The notes: a model not told the origin generated them from the letters alone. A stretch of DNA of 64,000 nt from Clostridiaceae bacterium (GCA_902363375.1 CABIZX010000001.1:1116001-1180000), one strand, 5' to 3'. Numbered from the stretch's first letter, positions 18,546 through 28,282 are shown. Translations and numbers: made by a program.

Positions 18546-19649
18546 TTATTGTATGCTTTTTATGTATATTTTAAGTATATCGTCATAATTTAATGAATAA
18601 GGATGATTTTTAAGTTTTGCTTCATTAGAGCTCATATAGGAAGCATAACTTTCTAATTCACCAGTAGTTATTTTAAAATCATTTACAAATAATTTATCTA
18701 TAAAATCTCCAAATTCATTTAGATTAGAGAAATTTAATAAAGATAAAATTTTATTTACTTTGTCAATATTATTCTTTACATATATCTCAAGGTATTCCTT
18801 TAAAAGAACTCCATTAGCTTTACCATGAGGTACATTATGATAATATGTTAAAGGATATCCCATTCCATGTGGAATAGATGTACCACTTTGTGAAATTACC
18901 ATGCCAGCTATAGAAGATGCAATTAAAAGTTTCTCACGTATTTCATAAGGAATTTTTTCAGAAGATATGTAAGAAATACATTCACTAAATAGACTTAGTC
19001 CACTTTCTGCAAGAGCATTACTGAAAGAGTTAGCATTAGTAGATAAGTATCCTTCTATTAAATGTGAAAGTGCATCTATAGACGTGTTTATTGTTATATT
19101 TCTAGGTGTATTCATTAAGTAAGTAGCATCTAAAAAAGATATTACAGGAAAAATTCTAGGTGCTATACCTCTTTTATTTTTTATATTATGGTCTGTCAAT
19201 ATAGAATAAGGTGTAGTTTCCGTTCCAGTTCCAGCAGTGGTAGGAATAGCTACAATTGGAATAGAAGTAAGATTTGGATTTGTAAATAAATCTTCAATAT
19301 CTACTTGGGGATTTGATAGAAGTACGCCTGCAGCTTTAGAGGCATCTATAGGAGAACCTCCACCTATTCCTATAATAAAATCTATGTTTTTATCTTTAGA
19401 AAAGGCCTTGATTTTATTAATTGTAGCTGTAGATGGGTTTTCTTCTACATCATCGAAAATATGGTATTCTATGTTATTTTCTTTTAAAGAGTCTAAAATG
19501 TGGTTTAAGGAACCATTTGCTTTAGAAGAATGTTTACCAGTTACTATTAGAGTAGTATCACCTAGAGATTTCATTAGATTACCGTGATTTAGTATTACAT
19601 TCTTCTCACATATAACTTTAGTCGGCATAAAAAATACTGGATTATTCAA
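18546..19649 (-). CDS. Iron-containing alcohol dehydrogenase
   Basis: This 367-residue group III (iron-dependent) dehydrogenase should interconvert alcohols and aldehydes with NAD(P)H. The nucleotide motif GGGSPIDASKA (about 97-107) and TAGTGTETTPYSILTD (about 137-152) are typical. The metal ligands lie in the DALSHLIEGY region and in PHGMGYPLTYYHNVPHG near 263-279. Length (about 370-390) fits. Members include butanol and propanediol dehydrogenases and phosphonoacetaldehyde reductases; the substrate here is unknown. The ATG has an AAAGGAGG SD. It is probably monocistronic. Confidence 0.9.
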   Translation of the reverse strand: MNNPVFFMPTKVICEKNVILNHGNLMKSLGDTTLIVTGKHSSKANGSLNHILDSLKENNIEYHIFDDVEENPSTATINKIKAFSKDKNIDFIIGIGGGSPIDASKAAGVLLSNPQVDIEDLFTNPNLTSIPIVAIPTTAGTGTETTPYSILTDHNIKNKRGIAPRIFPVISFLDATYLMNTPRNITINTSIDALSHLIEGYLSTNANSFSNALAESGLSLFSECISYISSEKIPYEIREKLLIASSIAGMVISQSGTSIPHGMGYPLTYYHNVPHGKANGVLLKEYLEIYVKNNIDKVNKILSLLNFSNLNEFGDFIDKLFVNDFKITTGELESYASYMSSNEAKLKNHPYSLNYDDILKIYIKSIQ

Positions 19650-19839
19650 AATTTATTCCTCCTTTAAAGGTTAATTATGACTTCAAAATTTATCTCTATA
19701 TTTTAATATAGCACCCATCATAGCTTTTCTCAATTAATTTAGTATATGTTAATATAATATGGATTTGATTTATAAAAATTAATTACCACTGAATATAAAA
19801 ATTGGTTTTGAAAATAATAGATAATAGGAGGTGAGCTTT

Positions 19840-19992
19840 ATGGCTAAGAATAAACAAAATAAACCTAAGAAATCTTCTAATAAGATGAATAGTGAACTTA
19901 CTTCTATGGATGACAGATCAAATGAAAGTAGAAATTCAAAGACGGGATATAAAGAACAACCACCGAATTCCCATTTAAATCAGTTAAGATAA
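19840..19992 (+). CDS. Small hydrophilic 50-residue protein
   Basis: This short ORF has a strong SD (ATAGGAGGTGAG) a few bases before the ATG and a terminator right after it, which supports translation. The product is very polar (Lys, Asn, Ser) with no hydrophobic stretch and ends in HLNQLR. I recognise no family. Small Lys/Asn-rich proteins of this kind in Clostridia are often made during sporulation, but no sporulation promoter could be confirmed. Confidence 0.65.
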   Translation: MAKNKQNKPKKSSNKMNSELTSMDDRSNESRNSKTGYKEQPPNSHLNQLR

Positions 19993-20010
19993 GTCTAGAG
20001 AATACATAAG

Positions 20011-20050
20011 CCGATAACACTATTAATATGGGGTTATCGGTTTATTATTT
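20011..20050 (+). terminator. Rho-independent terminator
   Basis: An 8-bp stem (CCGATAAC 20011-20018 with GTTATCGG 20033-20040) is followed by TTTATTATTT. Confidence 0.8.
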
Positions 20051-20119
20051 AATGTCATTGATTTTTTTATTAATAAAAACTATAATTCATTTTATTAGTA
20101 GTATGAAGGGATGTATAAA

Positions 20120-20848
20120 ATGGAAGAAAGATTGCAAAAATATATGGCAAGATGTGGTGTTGCATCTAGGAGAAAATGTGAAGAGATAATACTGGCGGGA
20201 AGAGTTAAAGTCAATGATAATGTAATAGATGAGTTAGGAACAAAAATTAATGTACATAATGATGAGATTAAGGTAGATAACATGGTAATAGTTCCAGAAG
20301 AGAAAAAAGTATATATAGCTCTAAACAAACCTATAGGATACATATCCGCTGTAAAAGATGACCGAGGAAGAAAAACTTTATTGGATATTGTAAAAGTAGA
20401 TGAGAGAATATATCCTATTGGAAGGCTAGATTATGATACCTCTGGACTAATCTTCTTAACTAATGATGGAGATGTATATAATAACATAATGCACCCAAGA
20501 GTATCTATAGATAAGACTTATGTAGCTACTATAAAAGGAGTAATAAGTTCTAGAGAAACAGAGCTTTTCGAAAAAGGAATTAATATTGGGGATTATATAA
20601 CAGCTCCAGGAAAATGCAAGTTAATAAAGGCTCATATCGAGAGCTGTGATGTAGCTATAACGATTCATGAAGGAAGAAATAGGCAAGTGAGGAGGATGTG
20701 CGAGGCTATTGGGCATCCAGTTATAAAGTTAAAAAGAACTTCTATAGGCAAAATAAAATTGGAAAAGGAATTAAAAGAAGGCCAATGGAGGTATTTAACA
20801 GAAAAAGAAATAGAGTATTTAAAGAGTGGGGGAATTAAAAGTGTTTAG
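20120..20848 (+). CDS. rluB: rRNA pseudouridine synthase (RsuA/RluB family)
   Basis: This 242-residue enzyme converts a uridine to pseudouridine in rRNA, most likely at the position of RluB in 23S rRNA. An N-terminal S4 RNA-binding domain (about 1-60, RLQKYMARCGVASRRKCEE) precedes the catalytic domain. The catalytic Asp is in GRLDYDTSGLIFLTNDG near residue 105. HEGRNRQVRRM at about 188 is the second family signature. I chose the ATG at 20120 because GAAGGG sits 9 bases upstream; the ATG at 20111 is too close to that SD. It overlaps the next gene by 8 bases. Confidence 0.91.
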   Translation: MEERLQKYMARCGVASRRKCEEIILAGRVKVNDNVIDELGTKINVHNDEIKVDNMVIVPEEKKVYIALNKPIGYISAVKDDRGRKTLLDIVKVDERIYPIGRLDYDTSGLIFLTNDGDVYNNIMHPRVSIDKTYVATIKGVISSRETELFEKGINIGDYITAPGKCKLIKAHIESCDVAITIHEGRNRQVRRMCEAIGHPVIKLKRTSIGKIKLEKELKEGQWRYLTEKEIEYLKSGGIKSV

Positions 20849-21383
20849 ATATTTAGGAAATATAACAGATTTAGCTCACTATATAATAGAAAATTTTGTG
20901 ATAGATAAAAACATAGCCATTGATGAAACTTTAGGAAATGGTGGGGATTGTGATTTTTTAAGTAAAAATTTTAAAAAAGTATATGCCTTTGATATTCAGT
21001 CAAAAGCTATAGATGAATATAAGAAAAGATGTAAAGATAACGTAACTCTCATTTGTGATTCACATGCAAATATAGAAGAGTATATAAAGGAGGAGGTAGA
21101 TGTAGCCATATATAATCTAGGATTTCTCCCAGGAGGAAATAAATCTATAACTACTAAGGCTGAATCTACTCTAAAAAGCATTGAGAGTACTTTAAAAATA
21201 TTAAAAAGTGGAGGATTTGCCATAATGGCAGTATACATTGGTCATAATGAGGGGCTTCATGAAAGTGAAGAACTCTTAAAATATGCAAGTTCTCTGTCTA
21301 AAGACAAGTTCGGAGTTATGATTCATAAAGTAATAAATAGAAGCGATAAAGCACCATATCTGTTAGTGATTGAAAAAAAATAA
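20841..21383 (+). CDS. mnmM: tRNA mnm5s2U methyltransferase-like (MnmM/YtqB)
   Basis: This 180-residue class I SAM methyltransferase resembles B. subtilis MnmM (YtqB), which makes the last methyl transfer to the wobble base mnm5s2U34 of tRNA. SAM-binding motif I is DETLGNGGDCDFL, motif II reads FDIQ, and the family signature is NLGFLPGGNKSITT. A YIGHNEG stretch follows near the end. I chose the GTG at 20841: GGGGGAA precedes it by about 7 bases, and it overlaps rluB by 8 bases, which suggests translational coupling. A GTG at 20826 in frame is possible. Two RNA-modification genes in one unit fit together. Confidence 0.87.
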   Translation: MFRYLGNITDLAHYIIENFVIDKNIAIDETLGNGGDCDFLSKNFKKVYAFDIQSKAIDEYKKRCKDNVTLICDSHANIEEYIKEEVDVAIYNLGFLPGGNKSITTKAESTLKSIESTLKILKSGGFAIMAVYIGHNEGLHESEELLKYASSLSKDKFGVMIHKVINRSDKAPYLLVIEKK

Positions 21384-21533
21384 TAGATTGTAATTAGGTT
21401 GATTTCAATGTTTAATATGGATTTATAAATCTTATTATAGGGTTATAGATATCTCTTATATCGAAAAAAATGATAAAGTTTATATTCATATAAGTTTTTT
21501 GTTGAAGGATAATCTATCCTATGTTAATATGAA

Positions 21534-21570
21534 GTATATAATTCATTTTTCAGTAAAATGAATTATATAC
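21534..21570. repeat. 16-bp inverted repeat before the RpiR gene
   Basis: Perfect arms (21534-21549 and 21555-21570) enclose a 5-base loop. It lies just before a TATAAT at 21573-21578 and 29 bases before the regulator gene. It could end the mnmM transcript or act as an operator. Confidence 0.6.
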
Positions 21571-21598
21571 CTTATAATCTTTTAAAAGGAGTTATGTT

Positions 21599-22486
21599 AT
21601 GGAAAACAATGGGACTGATTTAATGAGAATGATACAAACTAAATTTTCAAGGCTAAGTAAAGGACAAAAACTTATAGCTGAATATATTTTAAAACATTAT
21701 GATAAAGCTGCATTTATGACTGCTGCAAAACTTGGAGCGAGTGTTGGAGTTAGTGAATCAACAGTAGTTAGGTTTGCTAATCAATTAGGTTACGAAGGAT
21801 ATCCTGAACTTCAAAAGGCATTACAAGAACTCATAAAGAATAAACTTACTACAGCTCAAAGAATAGAATTATCTAATGATTTTATCATACCTAATAATGC
21901 ATTAAAAGGAGTTCTAAAATCAGATATAGAGAATATTAGATCGACTATGGAAAAAATAAATTATGAAGCCTTTGAGAGCACAGTTAATAGTATATTAAGC
22001 TCTAAAAAGATATATATTGTAGGATTAAGAAGTTCTGCTGCGTTAGCGGACTTTTTAGGGTTTTATTTAAATTTAATATTAGATAATGTTAAAATCGTAT
22101 CTTATGGAATGAGTGATATTTTTGAGCAAATGTTGAGCTTAGGAGAAGGAGATTGTGTTATAGGTATAGGATTTCCTCGTTATGCTATGAGAACTGTTGA
22201 GACTCTTAATTATGCAAAATCAAGAGGCGCTGATGTAATTGCAATTACAGATAGTGTATTATCTCCATTAGCTACAAAAGCTGATTACGTGCTAATTGCT
22301 GAAAGTAATATGGCTTCTTTTGTTGATTCTTTAGTGGCTCCATTAAGTGTTATTAATGCTCTTATTATAGCAGTGGGCTTAAAGGAAAAGGATAAGATAT
22401 CTAAAACATTTACGGAACTTGAACATGTATGGCAAGAATATCAAATTTACTCCTATAAAACTAATAAAGATATTAATAAATTTTAA
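21599..22486 (+). CDS. MurR/RpiR family transcriptional regulator
   Basis: This 295-residue regulator has the RpiR N-terminal helix-turn-helix (about 10-85; SVGVSESTVVRFANQLGYEGYPELQ) and a C-terminal SIS sugar-phosphate isomerase fold (about 125-260; IYIVGLRSSAALADFLG, then VIGIGFPRYAMRT). The SIS part senses phosphosugars in the family. No sugar gene is adjacent; gdhA is 240 bases downstream on the same strand, so it may control distant targets or gdhA. The ATG follows AAAGGAG. A 16-bp palindrome upstream may be its own site. Confidence 0.9.
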   Translation: MENNGTDLMRMIQTKFSRLSKGQKLIAEYILKHYDKAAFMTAAKLGASVGVSESTVVRFANQLGYEGYPELQKALQELIKNKLTTAQRIELSNDFIIPNNALKGVLKSDIENIRSTMEKINYEAFESTVNSILSSKKIYIVGLRSSAALADFLGFYLNLILDNVKIVSYGMSDIFEQMLSLGEGDCVIGIGFPRYAMRTVETLNYAKSRGADVIAITDSVLSPLATKADYVLIAESNMASFVDSLVAPLSVINALIIAVGLKEKDKISKTFTELEHVWQEYQIYSYKTNKDINKF

Positions 22487-22726
22487 TTCTTATCATTAAA
22501 TTTTGAAAATTATGTTGATTTATAATTAAAAGTATTCTATTATGTAAATAAAGCTATGTAATCGTTTTAAAAAGATGCAATAAATCTGTTAAAATGATTT
22601 TGAAAAAGAAGGAAAAAAAACGTTTGCATAGAATATATATTACATGTAAAGATTTACTTAAGTATGTTAGCATATGTAAGTGAATTAGATAAATATTTTG
22701 TTTAAATTTTAGGAGGTATTGATACT

Positions 22727-24079
22727 ATGGATACTAAAGCTTATATTGAGCAAGTATTAGAAAACGTGAAAAAAAGAAACAGCGCTGAACCAGAATTTAT
22801 TCAAGCTGTTGAAGAGGTTTTACACTCTATAGGGCCTGTACTTGACAATCACCCAGAATATATAGAGACAAACCTATTAGAAAGATTCTGTGAGCCTGAA
22901 AGACAAATAATGTTTAAAGTATCTTGGAAAGATGATAATGGTAAAACTCACGTAAATAGAGGATATAGAGTTCAGTTTAATGGAGCTATAGGACCTTACA
23001 AAGGCGGATTAAGATTCCATCCATCTGTTTACTTAGGAATTATCAAATTCCTAGGATTTGAACAAATTCTTAAAAATGCATTAACTGGTCTTCCAATAGG
23101 AGGAGGTAAAGGTGGTTCAGACTTCGATCCAAGAGGCAGATCTGACGCTGAAATCATGAGATTCTGTCAAGCATTTATGACTGAATTACAAAGACATATT
23201 GGACCAGATATAGACGTTCCAGCTGGAGATATCGGTGTAGGTGGAAGAGAAATAGGATACTTATACGGTCAATATAGAAGAATTAGAGGAGCTTTCGAAA
23301 ATGGAGTTTTAACTGGAAAAGGTTTATCTTATGGTGGAAGCTTAGTAAGACCAGAAGCAACAGGATTTGGAGTTGCTTACTTCTGTCAAGAAATGCTTAA
23401 ACATGAAGGCACTGATTTTAAAGGAAAAACAGTTGCAGTTTCAGGTTTTGGTAATGTTGCTTGGGGAGCATGTCAAAAAGTTGCTGATTTAGGTGGTAAA
23501 GTTGTTACTCTATCTGGACCAGATGGATATATCTATGATAAAGATGGTATAACTACTCCAGAGAAAATTAACTACTTAGTAGAGATGAGAAATTCAGGAA
23601 GAGACAAAGTTCAAGATTATGCTGATAAATTTGGATGCGAATTCTTCCCAGGGCAAAAACCATGGGGTGTTAAAGTTGATATCATAATGCCTTGCGCAAC
23701 TCAAAATGATATTCACTTAGAACATGCAAAACAAATTGTTGAAAATAAAGTTAAATTTGTATGTGAAGCTGCAAATATGCCATGTACAAATGAGGCTGTT
23801 GAATACTTCTTAGCTAATGGATTAATAGTTGGACCTGCTAAGGCTGCCAATGCTGGTGGAGTTGCTACTTCTGCATTAGAAATGGCTCAAAATAGCATGA
23901 GAATATCTTGGACAGCTGAAGAAGTTGACCAAAAACTTCATCAAATAATGGTAACAATCCATAAAAATGCTATGGATGCAGCTGAGCAATGTGGATTTGG
24001 TTACAACCTAGTTGCTGGTGCTAACATTGCTGGATTTATGAAAGTTGCTGAAGCAATGCATGCTCAAGGAGACATTTAA
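22727..24079 (+). CDS. gdhA: Glutamate dehydrogenase (hexameric, NADP-type)
   Basis: This 450-residue enzyme interconverts 2-oxoglutarate plus ammonia and glutamate. Substrate-binding motifs include GPYKGGLRFHPSV (about 85-97) and the catalytic-Lys region GGGKGGSDFDP (about 124-134), followed by PAGDIGVGGREIGY. The dinucleotide fold is VAVSGFGNVAWG near 239-250. The 450-residue length is that of hexameric, assimilatory-type enzymes. Its codons look more optimised than those of neighbouring genes, as expected for a highly expressed gene. The SD AGGAGG is strong. A terminator follows directly. Confidence 0.95.
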   Translation: MDTKAYIEQVLENVKKRNSAEPEFIQAVEEVLHSIGPVLDNHPEYIETNLLERFCEPERQIMFKVSWKDDNGKTHVNRGYRVQFNGAIGPYKGGLRFHPSVYLGIIKFLGFEQILKNALTGLPIGGGKGGSDFDPRGRSDAEIMRFCQAFMTELQRHIGPDIDVPAGDIGVGGREIGYLYGQYRRIRGAFENGVLTGKGLSYGGSLVRPEATGFGVAYFCQEMLKHEGTDFKGKTVAVSGFGNVAWGACQKVADLGGKVVTLSGPDGYIYDKDGITTPEKINYLVEMRNSGRDKVQDYADKFGCEFFPGQKPWGVKVDIIMPCATQNDIHLEHAKQIVENKVKFVCEAANMPCTNEAVEYFLANGLIVGPAKAANAGGVATSALEMAQNSMRISWTAEEVDQKLHQIMVTIHKNAMDAAEQCGFGYNLVAGANIAGFMKVAEAMHAQGDI

Positions 24080-24104
24080 TATTAAATAAAAATAGTTTTA
24101 ATAT

Positions 24105-24136
24105 TAAAGGAGGGAATTTTTAATTCTCTCCTTTTT
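24105..24136 (+). terminator. Terminator of gdhA
   Basis: AAAGGAGGGAA near 24106-24116 pairs with TTCTCTCCTTT (one G-U pair) and is followed by T's. Confidence 0.85.
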
Positions 24137-24324
24137 CACGTAATACAATGTGTTTCTAATTACTATTAATTTTACAGTAATCGATTTTATGAATAAATTA
24201 TACATAAAGAAAAATTACAAGGAGATAAAATTTTATTTAATGAAATAAATTCATTGAATAATAAAGAAATTTATATTAAATTATAATATAGATACATCTT
24301 TAAAATAGAAGGGTTGGTGATTTC

Positions 24325-25542
24325 TTGGCACAGGTAGTAGTGGTAGGCGGAGGTCCAAGTGGTATGATGGCTGCAATAGCAGCAAGTAAAAATAATAAAG
24401 TAGTTTTGATAGATAAGAATAATAAGCTTGGAAAGAAACTGTTCATCACCGGAAAAGGTAGATGTAACGTGACTAATGGAAAGGATATTAGCGAATTTTT
24501 TGATTATATTCCAACTAATCCTTATTTCCTTTATAGTGCGCTTTATACATTTACCAATGAGGATACCATTAAATTTTTTAAGGAAAAGGGCGTGGAACTA
24601 AAGGTAGAGCGAGGAGATAGAGTATTTCCTAAATCAGATAAGTCGTCCGATATTATTAAAGCTTTTGAAAAAGCTTTAATAGAAAATAATATTGAAATTA
24701 GACTTGGAGTTGCAGTAAAGGATTTAAAAGTCAAGAATCATAAAATTACTTCGGTAATTCTTGAAAGTGGAGAGTCTATAGAGTGTGATAATGTAATTTT
24801 AGCTACTGGAGGAGCATCATACCCTCAAACTGGATCTAATGGTGATGGGTTTAAATTAGGTAAAAAACTTGGACATAGTATAGTACCAATAAAGCCATCT
24901 TTAGTACCTATAGAAATTGATGAGGAGTGGGTAAAAGAGGTTCAGGGACTATCTCTAAGAAATATACAACTTACAGTATTAAATAATAACAATAAAGTAA
25001 TTTTTAAAGAACAGGGAGAAATGCTGTTTACGCACTTTGGAATTTCTGGACCATTATGCCTTAGTGCCAGTAGTTTAATAAAATCAGAAGGAAAATATAA
25101 AATTGTTATAAATCTTAAACCAGCACTTAGTGAAAAAGAGCTAGATTTAAGAATACAAAAGGATTTTTTAAAGTATAATAATAAGGACTTTAAAAATGCG
25201 TTAAATGATTTATTTCCACAAAAACTAATTCCTATTATGATTAATTTAAGTAAAATACCGGAAAGTCAAAAGGTGAATAGTATTACAAAAGAACAGCGTA
25301 GGTATTTTGTGAATCTTATTTCGAATCTTACAATGAATGTAAGAGGCTTGAGGACTATAGATGAAGCAATAGTCACGTCTGGAGGCATTGATACAAAGGA
25401 GATTGATCCCTCTACAATGAAGTCTAAGTTGATTTCTAATCTAAGTTTTGCAGGTGAAGTTATAGATGTAGATGCATACACTGGTGGGTACAATGTGCAA
25501 ATTGCTATTTCTACGGGATTTATAGCGGGAAGTAAGATATAA
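24325..25542 (+). CDS. FAD-dependent oxidoreductase, HI0933/YhiN family
   Basis: This 405-residue flavoprotein begins with a dinucleotide-binding motif VVVGGGPSGMMAA. It has the family stretch GKKLFITGKGRCNVTN (about 36-51), an ILATGGASYPQTGSNGDG site (about 158-174), and a C-terminal FAD site ending SFAGEVIDVDAYTGGYNVQIA. These are hallmarks of the HI0933-like family, whose reaction is unknown; some databases call it aminoacetone oxidase-like. It starts at a TTG (24325) with GGTGA 5 bases upstream. It lies before cmk on the same strand, an arrangement I recall from other Clostridia. Confidence 0.88.
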   Translation: MAQVVVVGGGPSGMMAAIAASKNNKVVLIDKNNKLGKKLFITGKGRCNVTNGKDISEFFDYIPTNPYFLYSALYTFTNEDTIKFFKEKGVELKVERGDRVFPKSDKSSDIIKAFEKALIENNIEIRLGVAVKDLKVKNHKITSVILESGESIECDNVILATGGASYPQTGSNGDGFKLGKKLGHSIVPIKPSLVPIEIDEEWVKEVQGLSLRNIQLTVLNNNNKVIFKEQGEMLFTHFGISGPLCLSASSLIKSEGKYKIVINLKPALSEKELDLRIQKDFLKYNNKDFKNALNDLFPQKLIPIMINLSKIPESQKVNSITKEQRRYFVNLISNLTMNVRGLRTIDEAIVTSGGIDTKEIDPSTMKSKLISNLSFAGEVIDVDAYTGGYNVQIAISTGFIAGSKI

Positions 25543-25631
25543 AATATTAAGTTATTATTGATAATAGAGAATGTAGCGACATTTATTTAAACTCAATATC
25601 AATAGTATCTATATAATTGAGGAGTGATACT

Positions 25632-26294
25632 ATGAAAATATCAATAGCTATTGATGGACCTGCTGGAGCAGGAAAAAGCACTATAGCAAAGTTAATAGGT
25701 GAAAAATATAATCTAATGTATATAAATACAGGCTCTATGTATAGAGCTGTTACATTATTTGCGATGAAGAGAGGTATAGAACCCACTCAAATAGATGAGT
25801 TATGTGAACTTATCGATACTTTAAATATGCATTTTAAAAGTGAAAACTTATTTGTTAATGATGTAGATGTTACTGAACAATTAACAAGTATCCAAGTTAC
25901 TAATAATGTATCTAGATATGCATCTATATTAAAAGTTAGACAACGATTAGTCAAAATTCAACAGAAGATAGCTGAAAAGTATGATGTGATAATGGACGGT
26001 AGAGATATAGGTACAGTAGTACTTAAAAATGCAAGTCTAAAAATATTTTTAACGGCTAGAGCTGAGGAAAGGGCTAAGCGTAGATATGATGAACTTATAG
26101 CCAAGAATGTAAAAGTAGATTATAATAATATATTGGAGGACATAAAAAAAAGAGATTATATTGACTCCAACAGAGACGTTGATCCGTTAAGGAAGGCTGA
26201 AGATGCTATAGAAATTGATTCTTCTACGATGGATATAAATGAAGTAGTAGAGGTTATATCTAAGTACATATCATCGATTGATGTAAATGCATAG
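25632..26294 (+). CDS. cmk: Cytidylate kinase
   Basis: This 220-residue enzyme phosphorylates CMP and dCMP with ATP. The P-loop GPAGAGKST is at residues 9-17, followed by the CMP-binding YINTGSMYRAVT. MDGRDIGTVV and the lid region RAEERAKRRYDEL are typical. I chose the ATG at 25632, which has GAGGAGTGAT upstream; the TTG at 25617 lies in front of the SD and is not a start. It is followed by the ispH-rpsA fusion after 60 bases, probably in one transcript, matching the frequent cmk-rpsA linkage. Confidence 0.95.
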   Translation: MKISIAIDGPAGAGKSTIAKLIGEKYNLMYINTGSMYRAVTLFAMKRGIEPTQIDELCELIDTLNMHFKSENLFVNDVDVTEQLTSIQVTNNVSRYASILKVRQRLVKIQQKIAEKYDVIMDGRDIGTVVLKNASLKIFLTARAEERAKRRYDELIAKNVKVDYNNILEDIKKRDYIDSNRDVDPLRKAEDAIEIDSSTMDINEVVEVISKYISSIDVNA

Positions 26295-26354
26295 TGATAT
26301 ATAATTTTTAGCATAAATCATTTTTAAAATAAATAGATTGAAGGTGATAATCAC

Positions 26355-28274
26355 ATGGCAGAAGTAATTCTTGCAAGTAAAGCGGGATTTTGTTTTGGAG
26401 TAAAACGTGCAGTTGAAGAAACAATAAAGTTAAGAGAAAAATATAATAGACCAATATATACATTAGGACCGTTGATACATAATAATGATGTAGTTAAAAG
26501 CTTAGAGGAGAAAGAAATATATTCTATTACTCTTGAAGAAGCATATAATCTTAAAGAAAATGATGTTGTAGTAATAAGATCTCATGGTGTGGGTAAAAAT
26601 GTATTTGACTATTTGAGGAATAATAATGTTATAATAGAAAATGGGACTTGTCCTTATGTTAGAAATATACAACAAAAGGTTGAGGAGTATTATAACAAAG
26701 GATATAATATAATTATTGTTGGAGATGACAAACATCCCGAGGTCATAGGAATAAACGGATGGTGTAATAACTCAGCAATTATATCAAAAAACGGTGAAAA
26801 TATAGATGCAATTAAAGGTAAAGTATGCGTAGTCTCTCAAACTACAGAAAAACAAAGTAATTGGGAAAAGGTTTTGAATAAGGTAATATCATTAGCTAAA
26901 GAAATAGTTGCTTTTAATACTATATGCAATGCCACAGAAGAGAGGCAAGAGTCTGCCAATGAACTTTCAAAGGATGTTGATTTAATGATAGTTTTAGGTG
27001 GATATAATAGTTCTAATACTACAAAACTTTATGAAATTTGCAAAAATAATTGTGAAAATACCTATCATGTAGAAAAAGTGGATTTTTCACTTTTAGATAT
27101 GATAAGGAATGAAAATATAAATAAAATTGGAATTACTGCTGGAGCATCAACTCCAGAGTATGTAATTGAGGAGGCTATTAATAAAATGAGAAAACAAAAT
27201 GATGTAAATCAAGAGGATATGGACCTTTATGATAAATATTTTAAGGATACAAGTAACATATCTGTAGGTAGCATTTTAGAAGGTGAAGTATTTAAAGTAA
27301 ATGAAAAAGAGGCATATTTAACTATAGGAGCAAAAACAGAAGCTATAATTACAGCCGAAGAATATTCAAAGGATAGTGATGCTCCTCTAAATGAACAAAT
27401 AAAAGTTGGAGATATTATTAAAGCAAAAGTAATAAATAGAAAAAATTCTGATGGTCTAGTTGTATTATCAAGAACTGAAGTTTTAAGAGCAGAGCAACAA
27501 CAAGTATTAAAGGCTGCTTTTGACAATGGAGATATAATAAATGTTAAAGTTAAACAAGAAGTTAAAGGCGGACTTGTAGCTTTATTTAAAGGTGAAAGAG
27601 TATTTATACCAGCATCACATATAGAATTGAGAAGAGTTAATGACTTATCTAAATTTGTAGGAGAAAGTTTTGATATAAAACTTATTGAATATACTAAAGA
27701 TAGAAATAGAGTTAAGATTGTTGGTTCAAGAAGAGAACTTTTAGAGAAGGATAAAGAAGCTAAGCAATCAAGCACATGGGCTTCTTTAGAGAAAGGTATG
27801 ATAGTTGAAGGTGAAGTTAAGAGATTAACTGCTTTTGGTGCCTTTGTAGAAATTAACGGTATAGATGGATTACTTCATAGCTCTGAAATGTCTTGGAATA
27901 AAGTTAATAATCCATCGAAACTATTTAAAGTTGGTGAAATTATTAAAGTTGGTATTTTAGAAGTAGATAGAGAAAATAATAAATTAGCTTTAAGTGTTAA
28001 AATGCTAAGTGAAAATCCATGGAATAATATTAGTGAAAAATATCCAGTTGGAAATGTGGTAGCTGGAAAAGTAGTAAGATTTGCACCATTTGGAGCATTT
28101 GTTGAATTAGAAGAAGGGATAGATGGCTTAGTACACATATCTCAAATTTCTAATGAGAGAGTTGAAAAGGTTGATGATGTTTTAAAAATTGGAGAAACAG
28201 TTAAAGCTGTTATAACTCAAGTAGATGCTGAAGGTAAGAAAATAGGCCTTAGCATCAAAGATGTAGAAGCATAA
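26355..28274 (+). CDS. ispH: Bifunctional IspH (HMBPP reductase) – ribosomal protein S1 fusion
   Basis: This 639-residue protein joins two functions. Residues 1-280 are the iron-sulfur enzyme IspH, the last step of the MEP isoprenoid pathway, with cluster Cys in GFCFGVKRAV (about 13), NGTCPYVR (about 97) and TICNATEERQ (about 193). Residues from about 300 hold four S1 RNA-binding repeats starting near 304, 389, 479 and 563; two of them show the GAFVE(I/L) core. The fusion is typical of Clostridium and relatives. S1 delivers mRNA to the ribosome. There is no stop or frameshift at the junction. It follows cmk by 60 bases and ends at a clear terminator. Confidence 0.95.
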   Translation: MAEVILASKAGFCFGVKRAVEETIKLREKYNRPIYTLGPLIHNNDVVKSLEEKEIYSITLEEAYNLKENDVVVIRSHGVGKNVFDYLRNNNVIIENGTCPYVRNIQQKVEEYYNKGYNIIIVGDDKHPEVIGINGWCNNSAIISKNGENIDAIKGKVCVVSQTTEKQSNWEKVLNKVISLAKEIVAFNTICNATEERQESANELSKDVDLMIVLGGYNSSNTTKLYEICKNNCENTYHVEKVDFSLLDMIRNENINKIGITAGASTPEYVIEEAINKMRKQNDVNQEDMDLYDKYFKDTSNISVGSILEGEVFKVNEKEAYLTIGAKTEAIITAEEYSKDSDAPLNEQIKVGDIIKAKVINRKNSDGLVVLSRTEVLRAEQQQVLKAAFDNGDIINVKVKQEVKGGLVALFKGERVFIPASHIELRRVNDLSKFVGESFDIKLIEYTKDRNRVKIVGSRRELLEKDKEAKQSSTWASLEKGMIVEGEVKRLTAFGAFVEINGIDGLLHSSEMSWNKVNNPSKLFKVGEIIKVGILEVDRENNKLALSVKMLSENPWNNISEKYPVGNVVAGKVVRFAPFGAFVELEEGIDGLVHISQISNERVEKVDDVLKIGETVKAVITQVDAEGKKIGLSIKDVEA

Positions 28275-28282
28275 TAAATTTA

